From the NCBI RefSeq assembly GCF_036178845.1, contig NZ_CP108070.1, forward strand, positions 10,912,001 through 10,976,000: 64,000 nucleotides of DNA, given 5' to 3'. Positions 42,896 through 52,169 of the stretch are shown here, piece by piece. Numbering within the stretch: the stretch's first letter is position 1; every line of letters begins with the position of its first letter. Below the pieces are notes generated by a model. That model saw only the letters and a list, made by a program, of their open reading frames with translations. It made no database searches and was not told the DNA's origin. Origin of the DNA: Streptomyces sp. NBC_00271. Lineage in GTDB: Bacteria > Actinomycetota > Actinomycetes > Streptomycetales > Streptomycetaceae. A program made the position numbers and the translations under genes.

Positions 42896-43867
42896 ATGTC
42901 TCCGGCGTACGCACAACACGGCCGTGCGGCCTTGCACCTGGCCCACGCCGCATCTCTCGCGCCCTCGCCGCACAACAACCAACCCTGGTTCTTCGTCGAG
43001 GAGGGCCACGACCACGGCTTGGAGATCCACGCGGACCGTGGACGTCGACTGGTCCTGACCGATCCGGGCGGCCGGGAGTCGGTCATCGCCTGCGGGGCGG
43101 CGCTGTTCAACGCGCGGATCGCCGTACGCAACCTCGGCTTCCAGCCTGCTGTCGACCTGCTGCCGGAGTCCGGCAACCCGGCCTACCTGGCGCGCGTGGC
43201 CTTCGCCGCCCATGCCCCGGCCACTTTCCACGAAGCGCTGATGGAGGGCGCGATGGCGCACCGGCACACGCACCGCGGGCCGTTCGGGGCGGAGCATGTC
43301 GCGGAGGAACTGCTCGACGAGCTGCGGGATCACGCACGCGCCGAGGGCGCCCTCCTCCACATCGTCGAGGACCCGGACCGACTGGACCTGCTCGCGGATC
43401 TGGTGCGCACCGCGGAGGACGTGCACCGTGCCGACCGGGGGCACACCGCCGAGATCGCGGGGTGCGTCGGACCGGCGGGAGTCCCGGCCGAGGCCTGCCT
43501 GTACCACCCGGACTGCGTACTGCTGGCCGCCCGTGACTATCTGGGCCTCGCCCGGCAGGTAGCTCTCCCGCCTCAGAAATGGGTGTCGCGCACGGGTATG
43601 GTCGCCATCCTCACCACTCCCTACGACACCCGCCCGGACTGGCTGCGCGCGGGTCAGGCGCTCCAACGCGTGCTGCTGTACGCGGCGGCGCACCGGGTCC
43701 GGGCGGCCTTCCACACCCAGCCCCTCGAAGTACCCTCGCTGCGCGCGGAGGTCCGGACGAGTCTCGCCTTCGGCCGCTTCCCGCAGATGATCCTGCGCCT
43801 CGGCCATACGACCCAGAGGTGGCCCACGCCGCGGCGCGGGCCTGCGGATACGCTGCGTCGGCAGTGA
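42896..43867 (+). CDS. Acg-type nitroreductase family protein
   Basis: A 323-residue protein made of two nitroreductase-like halves. The N-terminal signature is AASLAPSPHNNQPWFFVEEG (residue 20), followed by DPGGRESVIACGAALFNARI. The C-terminal half has RPDWLRAGQALQRVLLYAA, AFHTQPLEVPSLRAEV and PQMILRLGHT. This architecture is that of Acg/Rv3131, flavin-binding DosR-regulon proteins whose substrate is not established (some are thought to sequester FMN). ATG 42896 has GAAGGGGG upstream; two in-frame ATGs further up lack a site. The same family starts at 140 on the other strand. Confidence 0.88.
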   Translation: MSPAYAQHGRAALHLAHAASLAPSPHNNQPWFFVEEGHDHGLEIHADRGRRLVLTDPGGRESVIACGAALFNARIAVRNLGFQPAVDLLPESGNPAYLARVAFAAHAPATFHEALMEGAMAHRHTHRGPFGAEHVAEELLDELRDHARAEGALLHIVEDPDRLDLLADLVRTAEDVHRADRGHTAEIAGCVGPAGVPAEACLYHPDCVLLAARDYLGLARQVALPPQKWVSRTGMVAILTTPYDTRPDWLRAGQALQRVLLYAAAHRVRAAFHTQPLEVPSLRAEVRTSLAFGRFPQMILRLGHTTQRWPTPRRGPADTLRRQ

Positions 43868-44424
43868 CGCGCCGGTCAGGTGAGGATCACGACACCCGGC
43901 AGGAGCGGACAGCCGGCCCGAGTGCGCGGGTGGAGGCTTCGGCGCTACCAGCTCAGGTGCCGCGGCCACCTCGTGGCGCCCTGGTGCTGCTCGCCGCCTG
44001 GACCCTCGCGGTGGCGGCGGTCGGCGCCGCGCGTGGACGGCCCCAGCCGTCGAACGGGAAGCCGATGCCCTGAGGGCCGAGCGGCACCCGTGCCGACCGT
44101 GCTCACCGAGGATGCCGAGCGTCCTGCGGGTGCGGCTGACGACAGCGACAGCGACCGAGTCTGGGTCACCGTGCGCTGGACCGCGGCGGATGGGAGGAAG
44201 CACACGGGCCTGACCCGCGTCGACTCCGACAGCAAGGCCGGATCCACCACCCGCGTGTGACTGGACGCCGTAGGCCGCCTCGCTCCCATCCCCGCCCACG
44301 CCGACCCGGCGCGGCTCCAGGGTGTGGTGCTGGGCGGTTGGACCGTCATGCGTGCCGACGGGGCGGTGCTCATCGTCGGCTGGGGGTCCGAGCGACCGGA
44401 ACAGCGGCGCATGGACCAGTGACG
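43868..44424 (+). pseudogene. Rv1733c-like membrane protein relic
   Basis: In one frame RPPRGALVLLAAWTLAVAAV, then GAARGRPQPS, gives the first TM region. In the next frame VPTVLTEDAERPAG, DSDRVWVTVRWTAADGRKHT and LTRVDSDSKAGSTTRV give the extracytoplasmic domain. A third frame has LAPIPAHADPARLQGVVLGG, then WTVMRADGAVLIVGW. Order and content match the intact relative at 28271-28858. At least two frame changes and stop codons interrupt it. Confidence 0.55.
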
Positions 44425-44492
44425 CCGAGTGGGCGCACGTCGGCCCGCAGTGGGGCCACAAGACCGGCCGTCGACCACTCCCGCGTCAACGA

Positions 44493-45527
44493 TCAGCAGA
44501 TGCGGGGAAGTTGCTCGCCGAGCGGCATCTCCACGATGCGCCGTGCGCCGACCAGGGTCCGCAGTGTCACCCGCCCCCACGGCCCCTCCCGGAGCACCTC
44601 TCCGATCCGCACGGCCCGTGCCCCCTCGGGAAGCGACCGCATCGCGGCCAGCGCGCTCTCGGCCGAATCGGCGTCCACGAAGGCGACCAGACAGCCCTCG
44701 TTGGCGACGACCAGCGGGTCCAGGCCGAGCAGATCACAGGCCGAAGCGACCGCCTCGGGCACGGGAACCGCGTTCTCCTCGATCTCTACGGCAGCTGACG
44801 AGTCACGGGCGATCTCGTTGAGCGCCGCGGCGAGCCCGCCCCGGCTCGGATCGCGCAGCACGTGCACGGCGTCCCCCAGCGGCGCCAGGGCTCGCACCAG
44901 CCGGTGCAGCGGCCGGGAGTCGGAGGCGATGTCGCTCTCGAAGCCGAGGCCCTCGCGCGTGCCGAGCACGGTCGTGCCGTGCAGTCCGATCGACCCCGAC
45001 AGCAGTACGGCGTCCCCGGGGCGCGCCGACGCGGCCGACGGGGCGAGGAGTTCGTGCCGCTGTCCGACACCGGTGGTGTTGATGAACAGCCGGTCGGCCG
45101 CACCACGCCCCACGACCTTCGTGTCCCCGGTGATCACGGGCACGCCGACGTCCTGGGCGGCCTTGCCCAACGACTCCATGACGGCTCGGAGTTCGGCGAG
45201 CGGCAGCCCCTCCTCGACGATCAGGGAGACCGACAGCGCGAGCGGCCACGCGCCCCGCATCGCGAGATCGTTGACTGTGCCGTGCACGGCCAGGGACCCG
45301 ATGTCCCCGCCGGGGAAGAACAGCGGGCTGACGACGAAGCTGTCCGTGCTCATCACCAGGCGGGGGTGCCCGGGCAGCAGCGCGGCGTCCTCCAGCGGAC
45401 CCGTGACACTGCCTACGGCCGGCAGCACCAGTTGGTCGAGCAGTTCCCCGGTGAGCCGTCCGCCGGCGCCGTGGCCCAGCAGAACGATCTCGTTCTCGTG
45501 GGTGGGGATGGGGCATTGGATGTTCAT
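44493..45527 (-). CDS. hypE: Hydrogenase maturation protein HypE
   Basis: A 344-residue PurM-like enzyme. With HypF it converts the carbamoyl group on its C-terminal cysteine to thiocyanate, the CN source for the NiFe(CN)2CO site. It ends in PRIC, the required C-terminal Cys. Also seen: [52 protein letters not shown] (ATP site), [14 protein letters not shown] and [23 protein letters not shown] precedes ATG 45527, which overlaps the hypD stop (ATGA). It is the last gene of the hydrogenase operon. Confidence 0.97.
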   Translation of the reverse strand: MNIQCPIPTHENEIVLLGHGAGGRLTGELLDQLVLPAVGSVTGPLEDAALLPGHPRLVMSTDSFVVSPLFFPGGDIGSLAVHGTVNDLAMRGAWPLALSVSLIVEEGLPLAELRAVMESLGKAAQDVGVPVITGDTKVVGRGAADRLFINTTGVGQRHELLAPSAASARPGDAVLLSGSIGLHGTTVLGTREGLGFESDIASDSRPLHRLVRALAPLGDAVHVLRDPSRGGLAAALNEIARDSSAAVEIEENAVPVPEAVASACDLLGLDPLVVANEGCLVAFVDADSAESALAAMRSLPEGARAVRIGEVLREGPWGRVTLRTLVGARRIVEMPLGEQLPRIC

Positions 45528-46627
45528 GCCGTGCTCCTCCTGGGAGTGCGTCCGGCCGTGTGGAAGGCGGCGCAGGTGCCCTCGGACGACACCATGGGCG
45601 CGCCGAGGGGATGACGGGGCGTGCAACGGGTGCCGTACGCGGCGCAGTCGGTGGGCAGCCGGGCCCCGGTGAGAACGCCGCCGGCGATGCACTCGGCGTC
45701 CTCGACCGGGCACAGTCCGCCCACGTCGAAGCGTCGGATGGTATCGAACTCGCGGTACTCCTCGGCGAGTTCGAGCCCGCTGTCGGGCAGCTCGCCGATC
45801 CCGCGCCAGGCCCGGTCGGTCACCCGGAACACGTGGCGGACCGTGTCCTGCGCCGCGGTGTTGCCCGCCCGCCGCACGGCCCTCACGTACTGGTTCTCCA
45901 CCTGGTACCGGCCCGACTCCAGCTGCCGTACGGCCATGAGGATGCCCTCCAGCAGATCCAGCGGCTCGAAGCCGGTGACCACGACGGGCACGTGGTGGCG
46001 GGCGGCGATCGGCTCGTACTCGCGCCAGCCCATCACCGCGCACACGTGCCCGGCGGCGAGGAAGGCCTGCACCTCGCAGTCGGGGTCGTCGAGCAGGGCG
46101 GTCATGGCCGGCGGTACGAGGACGTGACTGACCAGCATCGAGAAGTTGGCCAGCCCGAGCCGGGCCGCGTGCAGCACCGCCATCGCGTTCGCGGGCGCTG
46201 TCGTCTCGAAGCCGACGGCGAGGAACACGACCTCGCGGTCGGGGTGTTCGGCGGCCAGGCGTACGGCGTCCATCGGGGCGTAGACCACGCGTACATCCGC
46301 GCCCCGCGCCCGCAGCGATAGCAGGTCGGTGTCCGAGCCGGGCACCCGCAGCATGTCGCCGAAGCTGGTCAGGATCACACCGGGGCGGGCGGCGACGGCC
46401 ATGGCCCGGTCCAGGGTCTCCAGCGGGGTGACACAGACCGGGCAGCCCGGGCCGTGGATCATCCGCATGCCGGCGGGCAGGAGTTCGTCGATGCCCTGAC
46501 GGACCAGGGTGTGGGTCTGGCCGCCGCACACCTCCATGATCCGCCAGGGGCGCGTGGCCGTCCGCCGCAGCTCGTCCAGCAGTTGCCCGGCGAGCACCGG
46601 ATCGCGGTACTCGTCCAGGTACTTCAT
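45524..46627 (-). CDS. hypD: Hydrogenase maturation protein HypD
   Basis: A 367-residue iron-sulfur scaffold that, with HypC, assembles Fe(CN)2CO. Seen: [20 protein letters not shown] (the CGGQTH motif), [12 protein letters not shown] (CPVC motif), [12 protein letters not shown] and [17 protein letters not shown]. The C-terminal cysteines for the [4Fe-4S] cluster are in [20 protein letters not shown]. The protein extends about 25 residues beyond the usual end ([20 protein letters not shown]), with two extra cysteines. It overlaps CBS-BON upstream and hypE downstream by 4 bp each (ATGA), so it is a tightly coupled operon member. Confidence 0.97.
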   Translation of the reverse strand: MKYLDEYRDPVLAGQLLDELRRTATRPWRIMEVCGGQTHTLVRQGIDELLPAGMRMIHGPGCPVCVTPLETLDRAMAVAARPGVILTSFGDMLRVPGSDTDLLSLRARGADVRVVYAPMDAVRLAAEHPDREVVFLAVGFETTAPANAMAVLHAARLGLANFSMLVSHVLVPPAMTALLDDPDCEVQAFLAAGHVCAVMGWREYEPIAARHHVPVVVTGFEPLDLLEGILMAVRQLESGRYQVENQYVRAVRRAGNTAAQDTVRHVFRVTDRAWRGIGELPDSGLELAEEYREFDTIRRFDVGGLCPVEDAECIAGGVLTGARLPTDCAAYGTRCTPRHPLGAPMVSSEGTCAAFHTAGRTPRRSTA

Positions 46628-47244
46628 CGGTGCGTGAGGTCGAGCCGGATGTCGACGACCCCCTCCACCGCCCGCACCGCCCGGGCCACCACGGGCGCGA
46701 GCGACCGGTCGGGGAGGGAACTGCCCAGCGTGACGACGCCCTCGGTCACCTCGACCGTCAGCGGGGTGGTGACCGGGAGCTGACCGAGGACATTGCGCCG
46801 GATCTCCTGGGCGATCTCCCCGTCGTCCCGCAGGAATACCTTCAACAGGTCGCTGCGGCTGACCACGCCCTGCAGGATGCCGACCGCGTCCACGACGGGC
46901 AGCCGCTTGACGTGCCGCCGCGCCATGATGCGGGCGGCCTGGGCCAGCGAGGCGTCCGCGTGCACAGTGATGGCCGGGGTACTCATCAGTTCACCCGCGG
47001 ACACCGCGCCCGCCTTGGCGGGCATCACCGGATCGTCTCCAGGGGCACCCCGGAACTCCTCCTTGGCCAGCAGATCGGCCTCGGAGACGACCCCGACGAC
47101 CCGCCCTTCGCCGGCCAGCACCGGCACGGCGCTGACCTTCCACTGGTCGAGCAGCTCGACGATCTGCTTGAAAGGGGCCTCGCTCCCGATGGCGACGACG
47201 GTGTGGGTCATCACATCGCTCACGGTGTACGGAGATTCAGGCAT
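46624..47244 (-). CDS. CBS-pair and BON domain protein embedded in the hydrogenase operon
   Basis: A compact 206-residue paralogue. CBS1 (about 5-60) has [43 protein letters not shown]2 (about 83-140) has [20 protein letters not shown] and [23 protein letters not shown] (about 148-205) has [20 protein letters not shown]. It starts 8 bp inside the large-subunit end and its stop overlaps hypD (ATGA), so it is stoichiometrically tied to hydrogenase production. A nucleotide-sensing accessory for the hydrogenase is the simplest reading (inference); it is not a standard Hyp factor. Confidence 0.92.
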   Translation of the reverse strand: MPESPYTVSDVMTHTVVAIGSEAPFKQIVELLDQWKVSAVPVLAGEGRVVGVVSEADLLAKEEFRGAPGDDPVMPAKAGAVSAGELMSTPAITVHADASLAQAARIMARRHVKRLPVVDAVGILQGVVSRSDLLKVFLRDDGEIAQEIRRNVLGQLPVTTPLTVEVTEGVVTLGSSLPDRSLAPVVARAVRAVEGVVDIRLDLTHR

Positions 47245-48598
47245 CGCAGCCTCCCGCGGTTGTGCCCGAAGTACGGACGACGGTCAGGTCGAGGAAGTGG
47301 GTGGAGCACGAGATGCACGGGTCGTGGTTGCGGATCGCCCGCTCGCAAAGAGACGTCAACTCGTCGTCGTCCGGGTCGTGTTCGCGAATCGCGTGCTGGG
47401 CCAGGCGGCGCAGGTCGTCCTCGATCGCACCCTGGTTCTGCGCGGTGGGCGGCACCAGCAGCGCGCTCTGCACGACGCCGTCGCCATCGAGTTCGTAGCG
47501 GTGGTAGAGCAGCCCGCGCGGCGCCTCGGTGGCTCCGTGCCCGACGCCGGCGACCGGGGGCACCTCCGTGTACGGGTGCGCGGGCGGCTCGTAGCCGTCG
47601 ATGATGCGCAGCGCCTCGGCGACGGCGTACACGGTCTCGACCGCGCGCACCAGGATGGACCGGTACGGATTGCGGCACACCGCGCCCTCGCGCGGATCGC
47701 CGAGCCCCGCCTCGACCGCCGCCTCCAACGCCAGCGGCGACAGCAGCCGGCCGCTGATCGCGAACCGGGCGAGGGAGCCGGTGAGATGCAGGCGTCCGTC
47801 GAGCCGCGAGTGCAGGGCGGTGGAGTGGGCGACATGTGTCTCGGAGACATGTTCGGTGAACTCCCGTACAGGGAAGTGCGAGTTGGTGCCATCGGCCCGT
47901 AACACGGTCGGGGTGCCGCCCTCGATGGCGTACGTGTCCGGTTCGGTCAGCGCGAACAGGTCGGCCTCGACGCTCGCGTCCGGGAACTCGAAGCCCGCGA
48001 CCCAGCGCACGGTCGCCCACGCGTCGTCGAGGGCATGCTTCAACTCCTCGTTCAGCGTGCGCAGTTCGGTACGCACAGGAGCCCGGTGGAAACCGCCCAG
48101 GCGGACGTTGACCGGGTGCACGGCCCGCCCGCCGAGCAGCTCCATCAGGGAGTTTCCGGCCTTCTTCAGCCGCAGCCCGCGCTCGACCTCGGTGCGGTGC
48201 GTGCGGGCCAGGTCGATCGCGCTCGGCCGGCCCAGGAAGTCCGGGGCGTGCAGAAGGTAGATGTGCAGGGCCTGGCTCTCGATCCACTCGCCGCAGTACA
48301 GCAACCGGCGCAGGTCGCGGATCACCGGGTCGACCGCCACCCCGCAGGCGTCCTCGATCGCCGCGCAGGCGCTCATCTGGTACGCGACCGGGCAGATCCC
48401 GCACACCCGGGCCGTGATGTCCGGCGGCTCGGTGTACGAACGGCCGCGCAGGAAGGCCTCGAAGAAGCGCGGCGGCTCGTAGATCTCCAGCCGTGCGTCG
48501 GTGACCGTGCCGTCGTGCACATGGAGGCTGAGCGCTCCCTCGCCCTCGACCCGGGACAGCGAGCCGACGTGCAGCACGCGTGATCCACGATGCGTCAC
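47237..48598 (-). CDS. [NiFe]-hydrogenase large subunit, cytoplasmic NAD(P)-linked type (group 3b-like)
   Basis: A 453-residue catalytic subunit. The N-terminal nickel ligands are [10 protein letters not shown] (Cys about 66 and 69) and the C-terminal ligands [14 protein letters not shown] short extension after DPCxxCxxH (about 20 residues) is the expected target of the maturation protease. [18 protein letters not shown] and [14 protein letters not shown] are typical of group 3 alpha subunits. No twin-arginine signal partner exists, so it is cytoplasmic. GTG 48598 overlaps the small-subunit stop (GTGA). With the FAD and Fe-S subunits upstream it would interconvert H2 and NAD(P)H, as Hyh of M. 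smegmatis does in hypoxia. Confidence 0.95.
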   Translation of the reverse strand: MTHRGSRVLHVGSLSRVEGEGALSLHVHDGTVTDARLEIYEPPRFFEAFLRGRSYTEPPDITARVCGICPVAYQMSACAAIEDACGVAVDPVIRDLRRLLYCGEWIESQALHIYLLHAPDFLGRPSAIDLARTHRTEVERGLRLKKAGNSLMELLGGRAVHPVNVRLGGFHRAPVRTELRTLNEELKHALDDAWATVRWVAGFEFPDASVEADLFALTEPDTYAIEGGTPTVLRADGTNSHFPVREFTEHVSETHVAHSTALHSRLDGRLHLTGSLARFAISGRLLSPLALEAAVEAGLGDPREGAVCRNPYRSILVRAVETVYAVAEALRIIDGYEPPAHPYTEVPPVAGVGHGATEAPRGLLYHRYELDGDGVVQSALLVPPTAQNQGAIEDDLRRLAQHAIREHDPDDDELTSLCERAIRNHDPCISCSTHFLDLTVVRTSGTTAGGCDA

Positions 48599-49347
48599 TT
48601 GGACAACTCCTCGTCGAAAGCGGCGGCGTTGAAGGTGTGCAGGAACCGGCCCACGGCGTCCTCGTCGAGGCCGTCGCGGCGCAGCAGCGGGATCAGCGCG
48701 GGCAGGTTCACCGAGCCGGACGGGCTGAAGCAGCCGAAGCAGCCGCGGTGGTAGGCCGGGCACAGCGCCCCGCATCCGGCGTGCGTGACCGGGCCGAGGC
48801 AGGGGGTGCCGTGGGCGACGGTGACGCAGACCGTGCCGCGCCGCTTGCACTCGAAACACACGCTGTGGTCCGGGACGTCCGGCTTTCGGCCGGCCAGGAA
48901 CGCCGTGATCACCTCGATGAGCTGCCGCCGCTCGACCGGGCAGCCGCGCAGCTCGAAGTCGACGTCCACATGGGTTGACACGGGGGTGGAGGTGGCCAGT
49001 GTGGAGATGTACTCGGGGTGGGCGTAGACCGTGCGTCGGTACTCCTCCACGTCCGCGAAGTTGCGCAGCGCCTGGATGCCGCCGGCGGTCGCGCACGCCC
49101 CGATGGTCACCAGATGACGCGAGTCCGTCCGGATCGTGTGGACGCGCTCGGCGTCCTCGGGCGTGGTGATCGAGCCTTCGACGAGGGACAGATCGTAGGG
49201 GCCGGGAGCGATCGCGCTCGACGCCTCCGGGAAGTGTGCGATCTCCACCTCGCCCGCCAGCGCCAGGAGTTCGTCCTCGCAGTCCAGCAGGGTGAGCTGG
49301 CAGCCGTCGCAGGAGGCCAGCTTGAAGACCGCAAGTTTCGCTGCCAT
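48595..49347 (-). CDS. [NiFe]-hydrogenase small subunit
   Basis: A 250-residue electron-transfer subunit. The proximal cluster motif is [20 protein letters not shown] (residue 8 on), followed by [29 protein letters not shown] and [14 protein letters not shown] cysteine-rich C-terminal half ([38 protein letters not shown]) can hold medial and distal clusters. There is no signal peptide. The gap to the upstream diaphorase gene is one base, and the stop overlaps the large-subunit GTG. Family members pass electrons from the NiFe site to the diaphorase subunits. Confidence 0.95.
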   Translation of the reverse strand: MAAKLAVFKLASCDGCQLTLLDCEDELLALAGEVEIAHFPEASSAIAPGPYDLSLVEGSITTPEDAERVHTIRTDSRHLVTIGACATAGGIQALRNFADVEEYRRTVYAHPEYISTLATSTPVSTHVDVDFELRGCPVERRQLIEVITAFLAGRKPDVPDHSVCFECKRRGTVCVTVAHGTPCLGPVTHAGCGALCPAYHRGCFGCFSPSGSVNLPALIPLLRRDGLDEDAVGRFLHTFNAAAFDEELSK

Positions 49348-49348
49348 C

Positions 49349-50155
49349 TCACAACTCCCTTACGGACAACAGGGGTTCGGCGAGGTCCCAGCCCACGACC
49401 GGGCCGGCCTGGCACACCAGCACCGGACCGAGCTGGCAGTGCCCGCAGTGGCCGGTCGCACAGCGCATGTTGCGTTCCAGGGAGACCCGGATGCGGTCGC
49501 GGGGCACACCGCGGTGTGCGAGTTCGCGGGCGGTGGCGCGGATCATTGGCTCCGGACCGCAGACGAACGCCGTCGTGTCGTCCGGATCGAAATGGGCCCG
49601 CCCCAGCAGCTGACTGACCACGCCGACGTCCCCGCGCCAGTCAGCGTCGGGCTGGTCGACCGTCACGCCGGTGTACGCCGTGACCCAGCTCTCGACTTCC
49701 TTCCGGGCGATCAGATCGTCCGGGGTGCGCGCCCCGATCAGCACGTTGACACGGCGGTACGCCGCGGGCTCGGCCAGCGCGCCCAGGATCAGCGGCCGCA
49801 GCGGGGCGAGCCCGATGCCGCCCGCCACGACCAGCACGTCCCGGCCGCGCGCCCGTTGCAACTCCCAACTCGTGCCGTACGGGCCGCGGATGCCGACGAT
49901 GTCGCCGACCCCGGCTGCACACAGCCCGTCGGAGACCGCGCCCACCGAACGGACCGTGTGCGCGAGACCCCCGGTGGCCTGCACGGAACTCACCGAGACG
50001 GGGATCTCGCCGCGGCCGAAACAGTGCACCATCGCGAACTGCCCCGGCAGGAAGTCGGGTAGCGCCGTGTCCACCGGTTCGAGTCGCAGCGTCACCGTGT
50101 CACCGGTCTCCTGCCGGCGGCCGACGACACGGTGGGGGACCGGTACGGTGGTCAT
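49349..50155 (-). CDS. Hydrogenase FAD/NAD(P)-binding subunit (gamma)
   Basis: A 268-residue ferredoxin-reductase-type protein. The FAD-binding barrel has [30 protein letters not shown] and [19 protein letters not shown] form the nucleotide region, CGPEPMI the NAD(P)-binding segment, and the C-terminal cluster [17 protein letters not shown] a [2Fe-2S] site. It is homologous to PyrK/HydG of sulfhydrogenases and carries electrons between NAD(P)H and the hydrogenase dimer. ATG 50155 overlaps the cNMP gene stop (ATGA). Cofactor choice (NADH versus NADPH) cannot be read safely. Confidence 0.93.
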   Translation of the reverse strand: MTTVPVPHRVVGRRQETGDTVTLRLEPVDTALPDFLPGQFAMVHCFGRGEIPVSVSSVQATGGLAHTVRSVGAVSDGLCAAGVGDIVGIRGPYGTSWELQRARGRDVLVVAGGIGLAPLRPLILGALAEPAAYRRVNVLIGARTPDDLIARKEVESWVTAYTGVTVDQPDADWRGDVGVVSQLLGRAHFDPDDTTAFVCGPEPMIRATARELAHRGVPRDRIRVSLERNMRCATGHCGHCQLGPVLVCQAGPVVGWDLAEPLLSVREL

Positions 50156-50616
50156 CGCGGTTCCTTCGTCTCGTACATCCCGTACAGGTCGACCAGACGG
50201 GCGCGGGCCGCGTTGAGCCGGTGGGCCAGCACTCTCCCGACCCAGTGCTCGACGGCCTGGCCGAAGGCGGGGTCGTCCAGGCACATCAGCCGGACCGCGA
50301 CCGCGTCGAACTCGTAGGCGCGCAGTTGGGTCACCGCCGCGGCGCCCAACTGCCAGACGTAGGGCTCGTACAACCACGACCAGCCGACGAGATCCCCGAT
50401 CCCGAGCGTCTCGACGACCGGGGTCGGGCGGCCGGGCACATGCATGTCGAGGGCGGCGGTGCCGTCCCGGATGATCCAGAACCGGTCGGCGTGTCGGCCC
50501 TCCTCGAACAGCCGGGTGCCCGCCGGGAAGCTGACCTCGCGGCCGACGTGCAGCAGTCGTTCACGGTGGTCGTGGGGCAGCGCGTGGTTCATGCGGAGGG
50601 CCATCGAAGGGGGCAT
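50152..50616 (-). CDS. Stand-alone cNMP-binding (Crp-like effector) domain protein in the hydrogenase operon
   Basis: A 154-residue protein. The cyclic-nucleotide beta-roll contains GREVSFPAGTRLFEEGRHAD and RFWIIRDGTAALDM, then TLGIGDLVGWSWLYEP, followed by one long C-helix (VRLMCLDDPAFGQAVEHWVG). No helix-turn-helix follows, so it is not itself a transcription factor. The conserved cAMP arginine motif (RxA) is absent, so the ligand is open. It sits between the beta and gamma subunits with 1- and 4-base overlaps, implying it is made with the enzyme, perhaps as a structural or regulatory subunit (inference). A related relic lies at 29617-29885. Confidence 0.9.
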   Translation of the reverse strand: MPPSMALRMNHALPHDHRERLLHVGREVSFPAGTRLFEEGRHADRFWIIRDGTAALDMHVPGRPTPVVETLGIGDLVGWSWLYEPYVWQLGAAAVTQLRAYEFDAVAVRLMCLDDPAFGQAVEHWVGRVLAHRLNAARARLVDLYGMYETKEPR

Positions 50617-51755
50617 CAGTCCATCTCCGTTTCGTGTTCGGCATCCAGCGCGGCGACTTCCTCCGTGATGTCGATGCCGGCCGGGCACCAGGCGATGCAG
50701 CGCCCGCAGCCCACGCAGCCGGAGGTGTCGAACTGGTCGTGCCAGGTGGAGAGTTTGTGGGTGAGCCACTGTCGGTAGCGGCTGCCGGGCGTGGAGCGGA
50801 CCGGGCCGCCGTGCAGATACGAGAAGTCGAGGTCGAAGCAGGAGTCCCAGCGCTGCCAGCGCTCGGTGTGGTCACCGGTCAGATCGGTGATCTCCTCCGT
50901 GGTGGTGCAGAAGCAGGTGGGGCAGACCATCGTGCAGTTGCCGCAGGTCAGACAGCGCTCGGCGACGTCGTTCCAGCGCTCGGCGTCCAGGCTCGCGCCC
51001 ATCAGCGCCCGCAGGTCGACCGGTGGCATGGAGCGGCCCATGCGGTCGCGGGCGGCGTCGACCGAGGCACCCGCGGTGGCCTCTGTGACCAAGTCGGCTG
51101 TACGGTGCGGGACTTGCCCGATCAGTCGAGCGCCCTCCGCGCTGCCGACGCGCACCAGGAACCGGTGACCTTCGGCGTCGATCACCTCCGTCAGGGCGAG
51201 GTCGTAGCCGGGATCGGCCGCGGGCCCGCCGCCCATGGACACACAGAAGCAGGTCGCGCCCGGTTCGGTGCACTCGGCGGCGATCAGCAGCGCGCGCCGC
51301 CGGCGCTTCCCGTACGCGGTGTCCTCGTACTGTCCGTCGGTCAGGACGTGGTCCTGGATCGCGATGGCCCGCAGGTCGCAGGGGCGGACACCGAGGAAGG
51401 CGTACGACGGCGGCTCGGGCTCGTGCGCGGTGAAGACCACGCGGCCCTCCGGAGTCCGGTCGGCGCTCCACAGCCGCTCGCGCGAGGGGTGCAGATACGA
51501 CTTCCAGGACTGCGGTCCCGCGCTGTGCGCGAAGGCGGCCCCGTCCTCCCGGGGGACCAACCGGTAGCGTCCGGCGTCCAGTTCGACGCCCCAGCCGTAG
51601 GGGAGCGCGTCCGCCGAGGTCAGCTCCGACAGCACGATCGCGCCGTCGCGGAGGGTCGGTCCGACGACGGTGCGTCCCTGTGCCACCAGGGCCGCGACCA
51701 GGGCGTCCAGACCGTTCCGGTCGAGTACGGCGGTCGGGGCGGTGGTGGCGGTCAT
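50616..51755 (-). CDS. Hydrogenase iron-sulfur beta subunit (4Fe-4S dicluster)
   Basis: A 379-residue subunit of the HydB/sulfhydrogenase beta type. LGVRPCDLRAIAIQDHVL (about 120) and CFCVSMGGGPAADPGYDLAL lie in the N-terminal region. There are two ferredoxin motifs, CLTCGNCTMVCPTCFC (about 268) and CVGCGRCIAWCPAGIDI (about 346). WDSCFDLDFSYLHGGPVR is family-specific. It links the FAD subunit and the small subunit. It is the first gene of the operon (51755 to 44493, eight genes, all overlapping or nearly so). Two perfect palindromic boxes lie 87 and 129 bp upstream. Confidence 0.94.
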   Translation of the reverse strand: MTATTAPTAVLDRNGLDALVAALVAQGRTVVGPTLRDGAIVLSELTSADALPYGWGVELDAGRYRLVPREDGAAFAHSAGPQSWKSYLHPSRERLWSADRTPEGRVVFTAHEPEPPSYAFLGVRPCDLRAIAIQDHVLTDGQYEDTAYGKRRRRALLIAAECTEPGATCFCVSMGGGPAADPGYDLALTEVIDAEGHRFLVRVGSAEGARLIGQVPHRTADLVTEATAGASVDAARDRMGRSMPPVDLRALMGASLDAERWNDVAERCLTCGNCTMVCPTCFCTTTEEITDLTGDHTERWQRWDSCFDLDFSYLHGGPVRSTPGSRYRQWLTHKLSTWHDQFDTSGCVGCGRCIAWCPAGIDITEEVAALDAEHETEMD

Positions 51756-51841
51756 GTCGGTCCTCCGAGTCCAGGGGTTCGTCCGAGGCGGCTCCGTGTT
51801 CCTCCACCGCCAGGTTCGGCCCTCGGCCGGGTCCGGGGGAG

Positions 51842-51855
51842 GGGCCGACCGGCCC
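51842..51855 (-). promoter_or_regulatory. Candidate OsdR/DevR-type box 1 of the hydrogenase operon
   Basis: A perfect copy, GGGCCGACCGGCCC, 87 bp upstream of the first hydrogenase gene. Confidence 0.65.
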
Positions 51856-51883
51856 TACGCGGCCGGGTCGAGCGGGTCCTTGG

Positions 51884-51897
51884 GGGCCGACCGGCCC
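51884..51897 (-). promoter_or_regulatory. Candidate OsdR/DevR-type box 2 of the hydrogenase operon
   Basis: A second perfect copy, GGGCCGACCGGCCC, 42 bp (four helical turns) from box 1, in the gap after hypC. Four-turn spacing places both on the same DNA face. Confidence 0.65.
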
Positions 51898-51905
51898 GCG
51901 AACCG

Positions 51906-52163
51906 TCAGGGAAGAGGCTCGCCCAACTCACCCTCGACCGCGCCCGCCATCGCCCGCAGGACGTCGAGCGTGCGCCGTGCCTCCGCCTCGTCGACCTGGG
52001 CGATCGCGAAACCGACGTGCACGATGACGTACGACCCGACGTCCGCCTCGGGCGTGCAGCTGAGGCACACCTCGCGCCGGATGCCGCCGAAGTCGACCGT
52101 GGACATGCGCAGTCCGGCGTCGTCGTGGATTTCCAGGATCCGTCCCGGGATGCCCAGGCACAT
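51906..52163 (-). CDS. hypC: Hydrogenase assembly chaperone HypC
   Basis: An 85-residue HypC/HupF chaperone. MCLGIPGRILEI carries the essential N-terminal Cys2 that binds the Fe(CN)2CO unit, followed by STVDFGGIRREVCLSCTPEA and VGSYVIVHVGFAIAQVDEAE. It follows hypF by 6 bp. It delivers the iron centre with HypD to the large subunit, which is encoded in the neighbouring operon. Confidence 0.97.
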   Translation of the reverse strand: MCLGIPGRILEIHDDAGLRMSTVDFGGIRREVCLSCTPEADVGSYVIVHVGFAIAQVDEAEARRTLDVLRAMAGAVEGELGEPLP

Positions 52164-52169
52164 GCGTGT

